A stretch of 64,000 nucleotides of DNA. Source: Limnephilus marmoratus (taxonomy: Eukaryota > Arthropoda > Insecta > Trichoptera > Limnephilidae). A program made the position numbers and the translations under genes. The stretch covers positions 32,424,405-32,488,404 of the forward strand of contig OU862909.1 in assembly GCA_917880885.1 (NCBI GenBank), in the 5' to 3' direction. The notes beneath the pieces were generated by a model. The model was not told where the DNA came from. It did no database searches and saw nothing but the letters and a program-made list of their open reading frames with translations. Numbering within the stretch: the stretch's first letter is position 1; each line of letters begins with the position of its first letter. Below, one piece after another: positions 31,170 through 41,091 of the stretch.

Positions 31170-34100
31170 TTTAACTGCACTTTCCCAAAGTCCCCCGTGA
31201 TGCGGTGAGGCAAGAATCTCCAGCTAATATTCTGCTGGGCCAAAAAATTATGGATTTCTTTATCAGATGCCTTCAAAAAATCAAATAGTTCAGTAAGTTC
31301 CCTATAACTACCTGTAAAGTTATCAGTAAAGAGTCGTGAGGGTTTGCCCCTCCTAGCTATAAATCTTTTCAATGCATTCATAAATGCCATTGAAGTTAAA
31401 TTAGTCACTAATTCTGGGTGAATTGCCTTCGTTGAAAAACAAATAAATAAACATATGTAAGATTTTACACTCTTAGCATTTCTGGTTAAACCAGACTTAA
31501 TTAAAATTGGACCTGCAAAATCTATGCCGGTTACATAAAATGGTCTTTGGATTCGGAATCGGTCAGCAGGAAGGTCACCCATGAGCTGGCGACATTCGCG
31601 CGGACGGACTCGGAAACATACAATACATTTATGCAGTGCTCGCTTCACTGCGTTTTTACCATATATTGGCCAAAAACGTAAACGCAGTAATGCGAGCAGA
31701 GCATTACATCCTAAATGTAAATTCTCATAATGCAGATGGGTTATTATTAAGTCAGTCAACTTATGATTTTGTGGTAACAAAATTGGATGTTTTTGAGAGG
31801 CTGAGGTAATATCGGATTGTGATAGTCGACCTCCAACACACAACAACCCATCCTGCATAAAAGGATTTAGTGCCTTTACTTTGCTCCGCCTAGATACAAA
31901 TCTTCCATTACTCACAGACGCTATTTCATCATGAAATGCGAATCGCTGAGCGTTCAAAATCAATACATGCATGGCATGTTCCAGTTCGATTACAGAAAGC
32001 TCGTCGACCCGCATCGGTCTTCGTTTAGAACAGTTATGTATGAAACGTAACATATAAGCAACTACGCGCCTCAGTCGTCTTAATGAAGAATAATTATTAA
32101 ATATTTCCCAATCGACAGGACTACTAGTAACCAAAACTATCCTCGCCATTTCTGGCAACTCCGTGGGAGTATCAAATGTAGAACGTGGCCACTTATCCTC
32201 GTCGGACGTGAGCCATGGTGGTCCTGACCACCATAATGAAGATGTTTTCAACTGCTGAGATGTTATTCCTCTGGAAATTATGTCAGCTGGGTTTTCAGTT
32301 GAACAAATGTGACGCCATATAGCGCCATCACCTTCACGTTGTATTTCTGATACGCGGTTAGCAACAAAGGTAGTCCAACGGTACGGTTCTCCTGCAATCC
32401 AAGCCAATGTTATTGACGAATCACACCACAAAGTGGTGTCAACCGTTACTTGGAGAGCTGCCGTCACCCGCTTCATTAATTTAACTAATAATTGTGCTCC
32501 ACATAACTCAAGACGTGGTAACGATAAATTTTTTAGTGGGGCTACACGAGATTTAGCGCATATTAACTGTGATTGGTGAATGCCGTGTTCATCGGTAGAT
32601 CTTAAATACAGACAAGCGCCATATGCTACTTGAGATGCATCGCAAAAACCGTGTAAGCTAAAAGATTTTTTATTAAAGCAGAAAATTTTCCTCGGTACCC
32701 GAATATGATTTGCTTTACGGAGACTCAGCGTGTAAATCTGCCAGGCCAATAAAAGGTCATTGGGTAGCTTGTCATCCCAGGATGTTTTTAGCTTCCACAA
32801 TCTTTGCATAATTATCTTACCGACAATGATTACTGGGCCTACCAGTCCTAAAGGGTCAAACACTTTTGAAATTAATGATAAAACTTGACGTTTTGTTACT
32901 TCTAACTTTGAGTCTATGCTTTCTACCTGATAGGTAAACTCATCAAGTTTGGTGTCCCATATTAATCCGAGAATCTTAGCTTCATTGGATTCATTTGGCA
33001 ATAATTCTAAATTATCTTTAGAATCATTAATCGAGGGCGCATTAGACCTCCATTTTCTAATCTCCATGCCTGCTGTAGCAAGCGCATTAATGATTTGTGA
33101 TTTAAGCAAGTGACAAGTATCAATGGAGTCACTACCAGAAAGAAAATCATCTACATAAAAATTTTCCTTAAGGGATTTACTAGCTAATGGATGAGTAAAT
33201 GAAACGTCATTACCTAGCTGATGCAGACAACGTATTGCTAAATAAGGCGAAGGAGCCAAACCATATGTCACCGTGTTTAGCGTATAGTGTTTCGAACAAT
33301 CCTCCGCATCCTTTCTCCATAATATACGTTGGTAATTTCTGTGTTCCGGGTTGATATTAATTTGGCGGTACATTTTTGCAATATCTGCAGTGACTGCATA
33401 TTGATGTTTTCTGAAAAATACCAAGTGGCAAAATATATCATTTTGAATGGTGGGCCCAATCATTAGAGCGCGATTCAAAGAAATCCCTCGAGCGGGTTTA
33501 GCCGACCCGTCAAAAACAACACGAATTTTAGTAGTTGTGCTTGATTCTTTAAATACAGCGTGATGTGGTAAATAATAAGTAGTTTCATCACGTATTGGAG
33601 GTTCACATTCAGTCATGTGACCTAACGCAAGATACTCATCAATAAATTCCGAGTATTGTTCCTTTAAACTAGGTTGTCTTAAGAATTTCCTTTCCATTGA
33701 CACCAATCTACTTTTAGCAATACTAAATGAATCTCCTAATTGAGATAGGTTAGATTTAAATGGTAAGTTCACTACAAATCTACCATTTGCATCGCGTTTA
33801 TGCGTGCCTTTGAAAATCTTTTCACATTCACTATCTTCCAGAGAGTGATGCTTACTATTTTCAATTTCTTCAACCTTCCAAAACCTTTCTATTTGATTCT
33901 GCAAAGAATTTAATGAAATATGACAAACTTTAACTGGCCTCGTATTTTGACGCCTCTGTACAGCTCCTGATATTATCCAGCCTAGCTCCGTTCGATGCAA
34001 TGTAGGTTTATCCTTTCCTAACTGTATCTGATCCGTACGAACCACCTGCCAGAATATCTCTGCTCCGATCAGCATATCAATAGCAGCTGGCTGGTAAAAC

Positions 34101-35689
34101 TGCGGATCAGCTAACTGGATGCCGTCTGGAATGTTCAACATTTTTGGATTAATCAAGGTCTGTGGAAGATTGCAAGAAATCTCATCTAATACCAAACAAG
34201 ATATTTCATCCCGGTATTGAGAACATAATGATTTAAATTTAATGTCAACTGTTTCCTTTACATGAATTAAATTATTATGCAAACCTGAAACAGGTATATT
34301 CAACTTTGTACAATGCAAATTTAATCTTTTACAAGTATCCTTTGTAATAAAATTAGACATTGAACCCGAATCCAAAAGTGCGCGTATTTTGTGTGTTCCA
34401 CCATACGCGTCTTCTATTTTTACTATTATGGTAGATAGTAAAATTTCCCGCCCGTTCATGTCACTATGACATGCTAAATTTACTGGTGCCTCCGACTGAC
34501 CCTTGCCAGTTGAAGTACCCGCTTGTACATTATCAGTATTGATATGTAACAGAGTGTGATGTTTTCGATCACAAACACTGCATTTTTCCTTCCACCTGCA
34601 CAACTTTGAAAGGTGCCCCGGTTTTAGGCAGTTATAACATAAATTGTTCTCTGAAACGAGCTTTCTTCGTGCCGCTGGTTCTTTGTTAACAAATATTTTG
34701 CAAGAATAAATGAAATGACTGTCATTACACAGCATACAATTAACGTTGCTCGACGCTAACGTAACCTTGTTTGTAGACTTCTTTTCCTTAAAATTAAAAA
34801 ACTTTGCTTTTGTTGCAACTGGTTCCGATTTCTGTTGCATTCCACCAATATCACCTTGGATAGTTTCCAGGATCTGAGACCTTTGTGAAATAAAATTGCT
34901 AAACTGCACGAACGTAGGATAAACTTCGTCGCATTCTAATGATTCCCAAAGGCTACGTGTGTGATTATCTAACTTTGAGGTTAGAATATGAATAATTAAA
35001 GTATCCCAATGTTCGGTTGGTAGCTTAAGGTTGTGTAAAGCTCTCAAATGAATGTTTGCTTGATCAATTAAATTCCGTAATTCATGATGATTCTGTCGTT
35101 TTAACGGTGTAAAACTAAATAAGAAATTCAAATGTCTATTTGCTATAAGTCGGACATTTTCGTATCTCGAAATAAGCATTGTCCAAGCTGCACTATAATT
35201 ATCCCCGGTTATTTCTAGAGAACTAATCAAATCAAGTGCCTCTCCGGACACATAACTAATAAGGTAATGAAATTTCTGAACATTATTTAATTTACTGTTA
35301 TCATGAATTAAGGCAATGAACGAATTTTTAAAAGTCAACCATTTATGGTTGTCACCTGAAAACACTGGTATAGAGATTGGTGGTAAATTTACTGATATAT
35401 TTGGGACATTTTCAATCTTCTTAAATTTTGATAACATTTCCTGTCCTAATGCAATTACATTAAAATATGTACCTTCAAAATTATCCCTCGCGTCATTATC
35501 TTCTGATTTGTTCAATAAATCAATCTCCAGCTGAATTTTGGAGAATTCTATCAGAGAAGGTTTAATGGCTTCCAACCTCGATGACAACACGCCAGGTGTA
35601 ATATCATTTTCGTTGCTTAAATAGGTTTCGAATCTCGTTAATGAACCTTTCAAAACCCCGCGCCGTTTAATCAACTTGTCGAGTTCCAT
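31166..35689 (-). CDS. BEL/Pao gag-pol polyprotein (1507 codons, ends by frameshift in integrase)
   Basis: Order by residue: gag (about 1-310, DUF1759-like); cysteine-rich knuckles (318-385, including CYNCLKPGHLSKLC); aspartic protease (LLDSGS, about 438); reverse transcriptase (VVFDGSAK near 725, ADIAKMYRQI near 768, catalytic YVDD near 845); RNase H (FCDASQVAYG near 1015); integrase zinc region (H-x-H..C-x-x-C, about 1320-1358) and core (IDFAG near 1389, TDN near 1455). The frame then shifts and ends at FGKVQLK. The second integrase motif reads TDNFTGS and lacks the three residues expected after TDN, a second lesion. The products would assemble particles and copy the element in the cytoplasm, but integrase is inactivated here. 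The start MELDKLIKRR fits the usual BEL gag opening. Confidence 0.93.
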   Translation of the reverse strand: MELDKLIKRRGVLKGSLTRFETYLSNENDITPGVLSSRLEAIKPSLIEFSKIQLEIDLLNKSEDNDARDNFEGTYFNVIALGQEMLSKFKKIENVPNISVNLPPISIPVFSGDNHKWLTFKNSFIALIHDNSKLNNVQKFHYLISYVSGEALDLISSLEITGDNYSAAWTMLISRYENVRLIANRHLNFLFSFTPLKRQNHHELRNLIDQANIHLRALHNLKLPTEHWDTLIIHILTSKLDNHTRSLWESLECDEVYPTFVQFSNFISQRSQILETIQGDIGGMQQKSEPVATKAKFFNFKEKKSTNKVTLASSNVNCMLCNDSHFIYSCKIFVNKEPAARRKLVSENNLCYNCLKPGHLSKLCRWKEKCSVCDRKHHTLLHINTDNVQAGTSTGKGQSEAPVNLACHSDMNGREILLSTIIVKIEDAYGGTHKIRALLDSGSMSNFITKDTCKRLNLHCTKLNIPVSGLHNNLIHVKETVDIKFKSLCSQYRDEISCLVLDEISCNLPQTLINPKMLNIPDGIQLADPQFYQPAAIDMLIGAEIFWQVVRTDQIQLGKDKPTLHRTELGWIISGAVQRRQNTRPVKVCHISLNSLQNQIERFWKVEEIENSKHHSLEDSECEKIFKGTHKRDANGRFVVNLPFKSNLSQLGDSFSIAKSRLVSMERKFLRQPSLKEQYSEFIDEYLALGHMTECEPPIRDETTYYLPHHAVFKESSTTTKIRVVFDGSAKPARGISLNRALMIGPTIQNDIFCHLVFFRKHQYAVTADIAKMYRQININPEHRNYQRILWRKDAEDCSKHYTLNTVTYGLAPSPYLAIRCLHQLGNDVSFTHPLASKSLKENFYVDDFLSGSDSIDTCHLLKSQIINALATAGMEIRKWRSNAPSINDSKDNLELLPNESNEAKILGLIWDTKLDEFTYQVESIDSKLEVTKRQVLSLISKVFDPLGLVGPVIIVGKIIMQRLWKLKTSWDDKLPNDLLLAWQIYTLSLRKANHIRVPRKIFCFNKKSFSLHGFCDASQVAYGACLYLRSTDEHGIHQSQLICAKSRVAPLKNLSLPRLELCGAQLLVKLMKRVTAALQVTVDTTLWCDSSITLAWIAGEPYRWTTFVANRVSEIQREGDGAIWRHICSTENPADIISRGITSQQLKTSSLWWSGPPWLTSDEDKWPRSTFDTPTELPEMARIVLVTSSPVDWEIFNNYSSLRRLRRVVAYMLRFIHNCSKRRPMRVDELSVIELEHAMHVLILNAQRFAFHDEIASVSNGRFVSRRSKVKALNPFMQDGLLCVGGRLSQSDITSASQKHPILLPQNHKLTDLIITHLHYENLHLGCNALLALLRLRFWPIYGKNAVKRALHKCIVCFRVRPRECRQLMGDLPADRFRIQRPFYVTGIDFAGPILIKSGLTRNAKSVKSYICLFICFSTKAIHPELVTNLTSMAFMNALKRFIARRGKPSRLFTDNFTGSYRELTELFDFLKASDKEIHNFLAQQNISWRFLPHRITGDFGKVQLK

Positions 35690-36109
35690 TTTTTACAAAC
35701 GAAATAACACTAACTTGATTTCAAAACTGAATACACAATACACAACGCGACAGTTTGACGTAAACAACAATGAATAATACCATAAATAATATACTTTGGA
35801 TCATAGAGAAACCACTCACAATACTATAGCATACAAAGACGAAACTTGCAACCGCGTGGCTAGAAATGTAGGTAGGCAAAAGCAAAGTTATTCTGCAGAC
35901 TGAATACAACAATAAAAATTATTATCACCAACAAATTTATGCTATGTAATATTGAAAGCATCTGATTATGAACACCCGAATGTAATTCGATATAATCAAT
36001 ACGAAATAATGTGGCATCTACACAGATTTTTAGCTTTTTAAATGGAATTTGAAAGGACAATGAAAGGAAGGCTACAACCTGATTTGCTGTGCATGCGAGC
36101 GTCGTGATG

Positions 36110-36310
36110 AGGCTCGCTTGATCAATCCAATGATGGTGATGAGGACGCCGACTGGACCAATCCCGATGATGATGAGGCCGCCGACTGGACCACTCCCGAT
36201 GATGATGAGGCCTGACTGGGCCACTCCAAATAATGATCTTCAGTCTCAAATGGATCAATCCAAATAATGATCACCCAGCTTGAATGAGTCAATCCAATAA
36301 TGATCATCCG
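36110..36310. repeat. GATGATGATGAGGCC tandem repeats in the BEL leader
   Basis: Units of about 30-33 bp, GATGATGATGAGGCCGCCGA then CTGGACCACTCCC, repeat with divergence between the 5' LTR and gag, grading into AATAATGATCA units. This lies in the untranslated leader, where packaging signals would be expected. Confidence 0.65.
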
Positions 36311-36323
36311 GCTCGAAGGATCA
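36308..36323 (-). other. BEL/Pao primer-binding site, tRNA-Tyr-like
   Basis: The plus strand reads CCGGCTCGAAGGATCA directly inside the 5' LTR, 15 of 16 matches to the 3' end of insect tRNA-Tyr (CCGGCTCGAAGGACCA). Minus-strand DNA synthesis would be primed here. Confidence 0.7.
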
Positions 36324-36324
36324 A

Positions 36325-36728
36325 TGTTCAGGATCTCAACTTCCGCTCTCCTGACAAAGCAATCCGGCGTGGTAACACCAGATTCCAAGGGAAGTGTGGC
36401 TGGAGTAACTCTTCAATAATAACTCCAGCTCTTGAATAATTGGTCTTTATTGAAACAATAAAAGACCCGTAGGGTAGCTCATGTACGGTGAGCCCAATGA
36501 TGCTATCTCTCTCCGCGGTTTTATAACCCACATGAAGTGAAAACCTGGCAGCAGACGTTTTGCCCAAAAAAACGACCCGCCCAAGACGGATGGTAACAAG
36601 AGAAGAAGGAATTAAAAAATCCGTGGCAATACGAAATCGCCCTGGCAATTGCCAACACAAAAAATGTTGCCACAACCATTAGGGTGACAATCACAAATAT
36701 TAATATTTCAGTACCTGAAATCTTAACA
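36325..36728 (-). repeat. BEL/Pao 5' LTR
   Basis: 404 bp and apparently identical to 29886-30289. Holds the promoter for the minus-strand transcript. Confidence 0.93.
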
Positions 36729-36733
36729 TTGCG

Positions 36734-37786
36734 TGAAAATAAACTTGATTAATTTAAAAATAACGTTCCTACCAACAGTGGTTGTTAAGAAGCAACCTCC
36801 GTGTACCCACATATTTCAAAAAGTGACCATCTAGGGTGATTTTTTCATTTCATATCATGAATTTTCGATTTAAAATTTAAAGGAAAGAATATCCTCACAT
36901 AAGCCGGTACCTACCTTACCTAAGCGTTTTCTCAATAAATATTTAGCGAATTTGCAATAATTCGATAGAACGGTAGGTACCTACCGCGTTATAAATATAA
37001 TATCAACGCTGCATTACCTACTTATTTGATTTTCAATGGAATTAATTACCTACGTAAGTACTCTGATTTGATTTCACAAAACCTCGGATAATATGAATGC
37101 TGCATTAACTACTGTTTATTTTCTACGTGCAAATCCTTCATATTTTAATCGCCAGTAGGTACCTACCTCGAGTTCATATTAACTGGCTGGAAAATTATGC
37201 ATTGTCGATGATAGATCGATTTCGGCAAATGTCAGAAAAATTTCAATCTTTAATGCAATATAGTGTAATATTTTGAATGGAATGCGGTACATGTCGCAAC
37301 TTTAAAAGTTTCTAAAACTTGTATTTTTACAATTTATTGAAAAACATCTCGGTCAAAATATTTTTTTACGCTGTAATCTGCGTTCCCGCAAAGAGCCTTT
37401 AAAATGTCCATTTTTCTCCGTTATTTTCAATAAAGCCGTAAAATTAATAAATCCCTAGCAAATACAGTTTTGTATGGGAGGTGAACTTTTCTGACGCACT
37501 GAAATATTCGACATTTTTTAACGGGTGAACCTGTCGGCAGAAAATATAACTGAGGCCGAATTTCTTCGTCGGTGAGAGATCTAATTGTAGTTTTCGCCGT
37601 TGGGTGCGCTGTTAATCCTGCATCATCTTTTTTGTATGAAATCTGGTCCTCAATCGGGACACGACCCTGTCTGAATCCGCTTCGAGCGAAAGTGACCCTT
37701 AAGGTGGTTGAAACGTAAAGGGCAGAGTGGTCGTTTTTAGCGCGGCAAAAAAAGTGAGGTTTTCCAAAACTGTGTATTAATATATA
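36734..37786. other. Intergenic flank
   Basis: TAGGTACCTAC-rich sequence (36900-37170) and a distantly repeated segment: 37690-37760 resembles 52520-52580 (GCGAAAGTG, GGTGGTT.AAACG, GGTCGTTTTT). No gene. Confidence 0.4.
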
Positions 37787-37985
37787 CTAGGTTTTGCCCG
37801 TTGCAGAAGCAACTAACGGGTTAAAACACTATGCGATTTGACGTGTGAACGTGGATGATGCGAGGAGTGTGTGTTCAGTAAGTATTTGAAGAAAAAAAAA
37901 CGATGTTTGAATGTAGACGAAGCGAGGTGTGTGCGCCACATAGAGGGCACAGGCAGTAGACTGCTCAATTTGGTACACCTACTAT
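37787..37985 (-). mobile_element. Helitron-like 3' terminus and subterminal region
   Basis: CTAGGTTTTGCCCGTTGCAG then AAGCAACTAACGGG: on the minus strand a 12-bp-stem hairpin followed by CAAAACCTAG. Inner sequence GATTTGACGTGTGAACGTGG and GAGGGCACAGGCAGTAGACT recurs at 28400, 41095, 42100, 52621, 59410 and 60430. Confidence 0.5.
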
Positions 37986-38035
37986 AGGGCCACTTCGGCC
38001 AACTGGTTCAAAGAGTTCAGTATGGGCCTAAAAGT

Positions 38036-38757
38036 AATTTTTTTAATAAAATTTTTTTGGAATTTTTATAATATTGAAATTTTATGGATCTTAAATTTTT
38101 TTCGGATTTTAAAATGTTTTGGATTTTGAAATTTTTTGGAAATTAAAATATTTAAGGATTTTGAAATTTTTTGGATTTTAAAATTTTTTGGATTTTAAAA
38201 TTTTTTTATTTTAAAATTTTTGGGATTTTGAAATGTTTTGGATTTTTAAATTTTTTTCGATTTTTAAATTTTATTGATTTCAAATTTTTTGGATTTTAGA
38301 ATTTTTTGGATTTTTAAATTTTTTGGATTTTTAAATTTTTTTCGATTTTTAAATTTTTTGGATTTAAATTTTTTTGGATTTTAAAATTTTTTGGATTTTA
38401 AAATTTTAAACTTTAAAATTTTAAACTTTAAAATTTTTTGGATTTAAAATTTTTTTTGATTTTGAAATTTTTTAGATTTTAAAATTTTTTCGATTTTAAA
38501 TTTTTTTGGATTTAAAAATTTTATGAAATTTAAAATTTTTTGGATTTTAAAATTTTTTGGATTTTAAAATTATTGAACTTTAAAATTTTTTGGATTAAAA
38601 TTTTTTTTTTGATTTTGAAATTTTTTAGATTTTAAAATTTTTTCGATTTAAAAATTTTTTGGATTTAAAAATTTTATGAAATTTAAAATTTTTTGAATTT
38701 TAAAATTTTATGAAATTTAAAATTTTTTGGATTTAAAATTTTTTTGTATTTTGAAAT
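38036..38757. repeat. AT satellite of AAATTTTTTGGATTTT units
   Basis: About 700 bp of degenerate 16-17-bp units (AAAATTTTTTGGATTTT and variants TTTTTCGATTTTTAA, TTTATGAAATTTAA). The duplicate at 52866-53537 differs in unit number. Confidence 0.85.
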
Positions 38758-38786
38758 TGGTTATCAAAATAACGTAATATAATTTG

Positions 38787-38880
38787 GGGCCCCTAGGTCG
38801 AGAGGTAAGACTCTCGACTCGCAATCCGAAGATTGCGGATTCAAACTCGATGTGTGCAAATAATTTTTGATTGATTAGTT
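38787..38880 (+). mobile_element. tRNA-derived SINE (family F)
   Basis: GGGCCCCTAGGTCGAGAGG gives the A-box region and GCGGATTCAAACTC (38836-38848) the B box. CTCGACTCGCAATCCGAAGA forms an anticodon-like arm. The tail GTGTGCAAATAATTTTT matches the other family F copies. Confidence 0.6.
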
Positions 38881-38925
38881 TGTGTTATTTCTCATTAACA
38901 CTAATTAACTTATAAAGTATAAGTT

Positions 38926-39080
38926 CTAGTGTAAAACCACCATTCAGAATCGAAACTTTGTTTGAAATGGCTTTGGCCGTGTTTACTTACCAGATCTGAG
39001 GTTCAATTTGGGAGGCGGGAATGGGAACCGCCGCCCCAGGAACCTTTATTGGATAACCAACACCTCTGCCATAGGTCACC
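38926..39080 (-). repeat. Chimera of family B and family C fragments
   Basis: GTGTAAAACCACCATTCAGA..CCAGATCTGA (family B) joins AATTTGGGAGGCGGGAATGG..CCTCTGCCATAGGTCACC (family C) at about 38999. Present in both copies of the duplicated block, so the fusion is older than the duplication. Confidence 0.55.
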
Positions 39081-39229
39081 ATTTTATACATAAAGAATCA
39101 AAGTTTCATCGCAATCGAAGAACTAACACAGAACGTGAAAATTAACTTTAAAGAAAGTGTGCTTTTACCTGTATAATTTGGCAAAAAATTGACCATCTTA
39201 AGATATTTAAATTTATTCATTTTCATAAC

Positions 39230-40750
39230 TGTAACCGACGTGTTGCTCTCCCTCATATTTTTAACCCTTTTAATTTATATGTCTTTTTATTATGTACAAT
39301 GCCCCGGTGCAACCAATAAAGCTTGCGTGCCAAGTTGCACCGGGAGACATTCTAGACTCTTATAATTTAATAATTTTAATACTTAATACTTTATTTATGC
39401 TTATTTACGCCTCCAAAGGCAACCAGGCTGACTAGCCTCCTTTTTAGTTATGGCCCTGAAAAGGGCCATTATTATACTGGCTCGCAGTCGGCTTCACCAA
39501 GCAGATTGCCTTTAATTTTTTATGGCGGCCCCTTTCAGGGCCTCTTTTTCGTCCTGGCCGCTAGGTTCATGAATACTGTGCCGCCAGCAACGATCCTTTG
39601 CCAAACACATTTTACCATTTCTAAAATGTTCTTTTTCTTTACACACAAATGCCCCGGTGCGACAAGTAAAACTTGCATACCAGGTTGCCACCGGGAGACA
39701 TACTAGAGTTATTATTTTATCGCCCTCAGGGCTATTTTTCCGGCTACAAAGCCAAAAAACCAGTTTGGTGGCCCCATTCAGGGCCTTCATATTGGTTAAA
39801 AACACATCATTTTATAATATAACTTCATTTAAACACCCCGTAGGACGCTGAAACTAAGACATTTCAGTGCAGAGTCCTACGGGGCATCCATAGAGCCATA
39901 AATAAACATTGTAACTCTTCAACTGCCAGCGCTATCAGCATTTGCGCAGATTTTCGAGACTTTAGCATCAATTCACGTTTTCTCCATTTTAAAAATCCCA
40001 GGACCTCGTAAGGCGACGAAACCAAAAGGTTTCGATAGCCAGGCTTACGGGGGACCTGGGAAAAATATTAACTTCTTTGTAACTATTCAAACACTTTGTT
40101 AAATAACAAATACCTACCGACAAAAAGTCAAACTTCCTTAAAATCAACCCAAACTCATCAAACAAAAAATCTACGAATGTAGAACATCCGTAGAAACACT
40201 GTAGTTTTAAGGAAAACATTGTAAATACATTAACCTGACCTGTATAATTATTGTAAAAACCTAATTTTAATCGACCACTTTCAAGGAAATGGTCGGCAAA
40301 ACCAGCGGCAACAGAAAATCGCCCCTTATATGCAAAACGGGATAGGTAAAATCCCCCACTCTAAAATTGTACCACGTGACCGTTTTTTCACCCGAAAACG
40401 GGTATAAAAGGCGTGATTTTTTGAACAATAAATCAGTTCTTCCATCAACGTCAACTCGTGTTATTATTTCCTTCTGGGAAAAGTTATTATCATCTGCTGC
40501 CTCCCGCCGACCTCTGCCTAGGCTTTGCTCCTGGTGCCATCAGTCTCCTCCAGAAAGCCGGCCGTACTTCAGGCAACCGCCACGCACCAGGACTGGGCAG
40601 AGAATTAGGCACATCCAGTGTCCTCAACTCATCAGGCACTGGGTGCACGGGAGGTCAGTATTTTATTATTTTATCATTTCATCCTGGTCGTGTACTGAAA
40701 CCGGTACCCCCTTTTTTACAGTCTTGTACAGGCTTGATACGTCTGGTACA
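39230..40750 (+). mobile_element. Presumed solo LTR, 1,521 bp
   Basis: Starts TGTAACCGACG and ends TCTGGTACA (TG..CA), between direct repeats ATAAC (39225-39229 and 40751-40755). The paralogous block has an intact single ATAAC at 54012-54016, so the borders are exact. A TATA box (TATAAAAG, 40403-40410) and AATAAA (40427-40432) are on the plus strand. No coding sequence and no match to the three LTR families in this window. A 5-bp duplication with TG/CA ends points to an LTR left by recombination. It contains the hairpins at 39297-40060. Confidence 0.62.
39297..40060 (+). other. Series of long hairpins with similar internal loops
   Basis: H1 39297-39348 (CCCCGGTGCAAC .. GTTGCACCGGG), H2 39647-39699 (CCCCGGTG .. 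CACCGGG), H3 39836-39884 (CCCCGTAGGAC .. GTCCTACGGGG), H4 40007-40060 (CCTCGTAAG .. CTTACGGGG inside CCCAGG/CCTGGG). H2 and H4 share GCGAC before, and C(A/G)TA(G)CCAGG after, an inner stem-loop; H1 has GCAAC and CGTGCCAAG at the same places. Structure is inferred by eye. Confidence 0.55.
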
Positions 40751-40756
40751 ATAACG

Positions 40757-40925
40757 TTGTTTGAAATGGCTTTTGCTGTTTTTGGTGACCAGATCTGAAT
40801 AGCCAGGTACTTCCCCACCTTCCTCGTCTCCATCTCCTTCCCATCCCCACTACCTTTAGCCTCACAACATACCCCAACAGGGGATGCCATAGTTTCGCTG
40901 ACTTCAGTAGTTGGGACTCTTGTGC
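40757..40925 (-). repeat. Family B, copy in block 1
   Basis: TTGAAATGGCTTTTGCTGTT to TTGGGACTCTTGTGCCGAAT; the block 2 equivalent is split by the gypsy element at 54152. Confidence 0.65.
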
Positions 40926-41091
40926 CGAATTATCATTAAAATTTAGTTAATAATGTATAAAACAATTAATTTCCGTACAATTTTAGAGTACCTACACCAT
41001 TTGAAAAAAAAAATTGAACCATCTTTTTTTCTTAATTAATTCGACAACAACGTTCCCTCATAAGTAGGTACTGGCCATTACTTGTATTATA

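Larger units (their letters stand above)
29886..36728 (-). mobile_element. BEL/Pao LTR retrotransposon, structurally complete
   Basis: Two 404-bp LTRs with TG..CA ends flank an internal region coding on the minus strand. TTGCG is duplicated at 29881-29885 and 36729-36733, the 5-bp duplication usual for LTR elements. I saw no difference between the LTRs by eye, so insertion is recent. The single gag-pol frame is broken once, in integrase. There is no envelope gene. Confidence 0.95.

Noticed and set aside
38787..38860. tRNA gene
   Set aside because: Present twice in the duplicated block, acceptor arms do not pair well, and it continues into a SINE tail.
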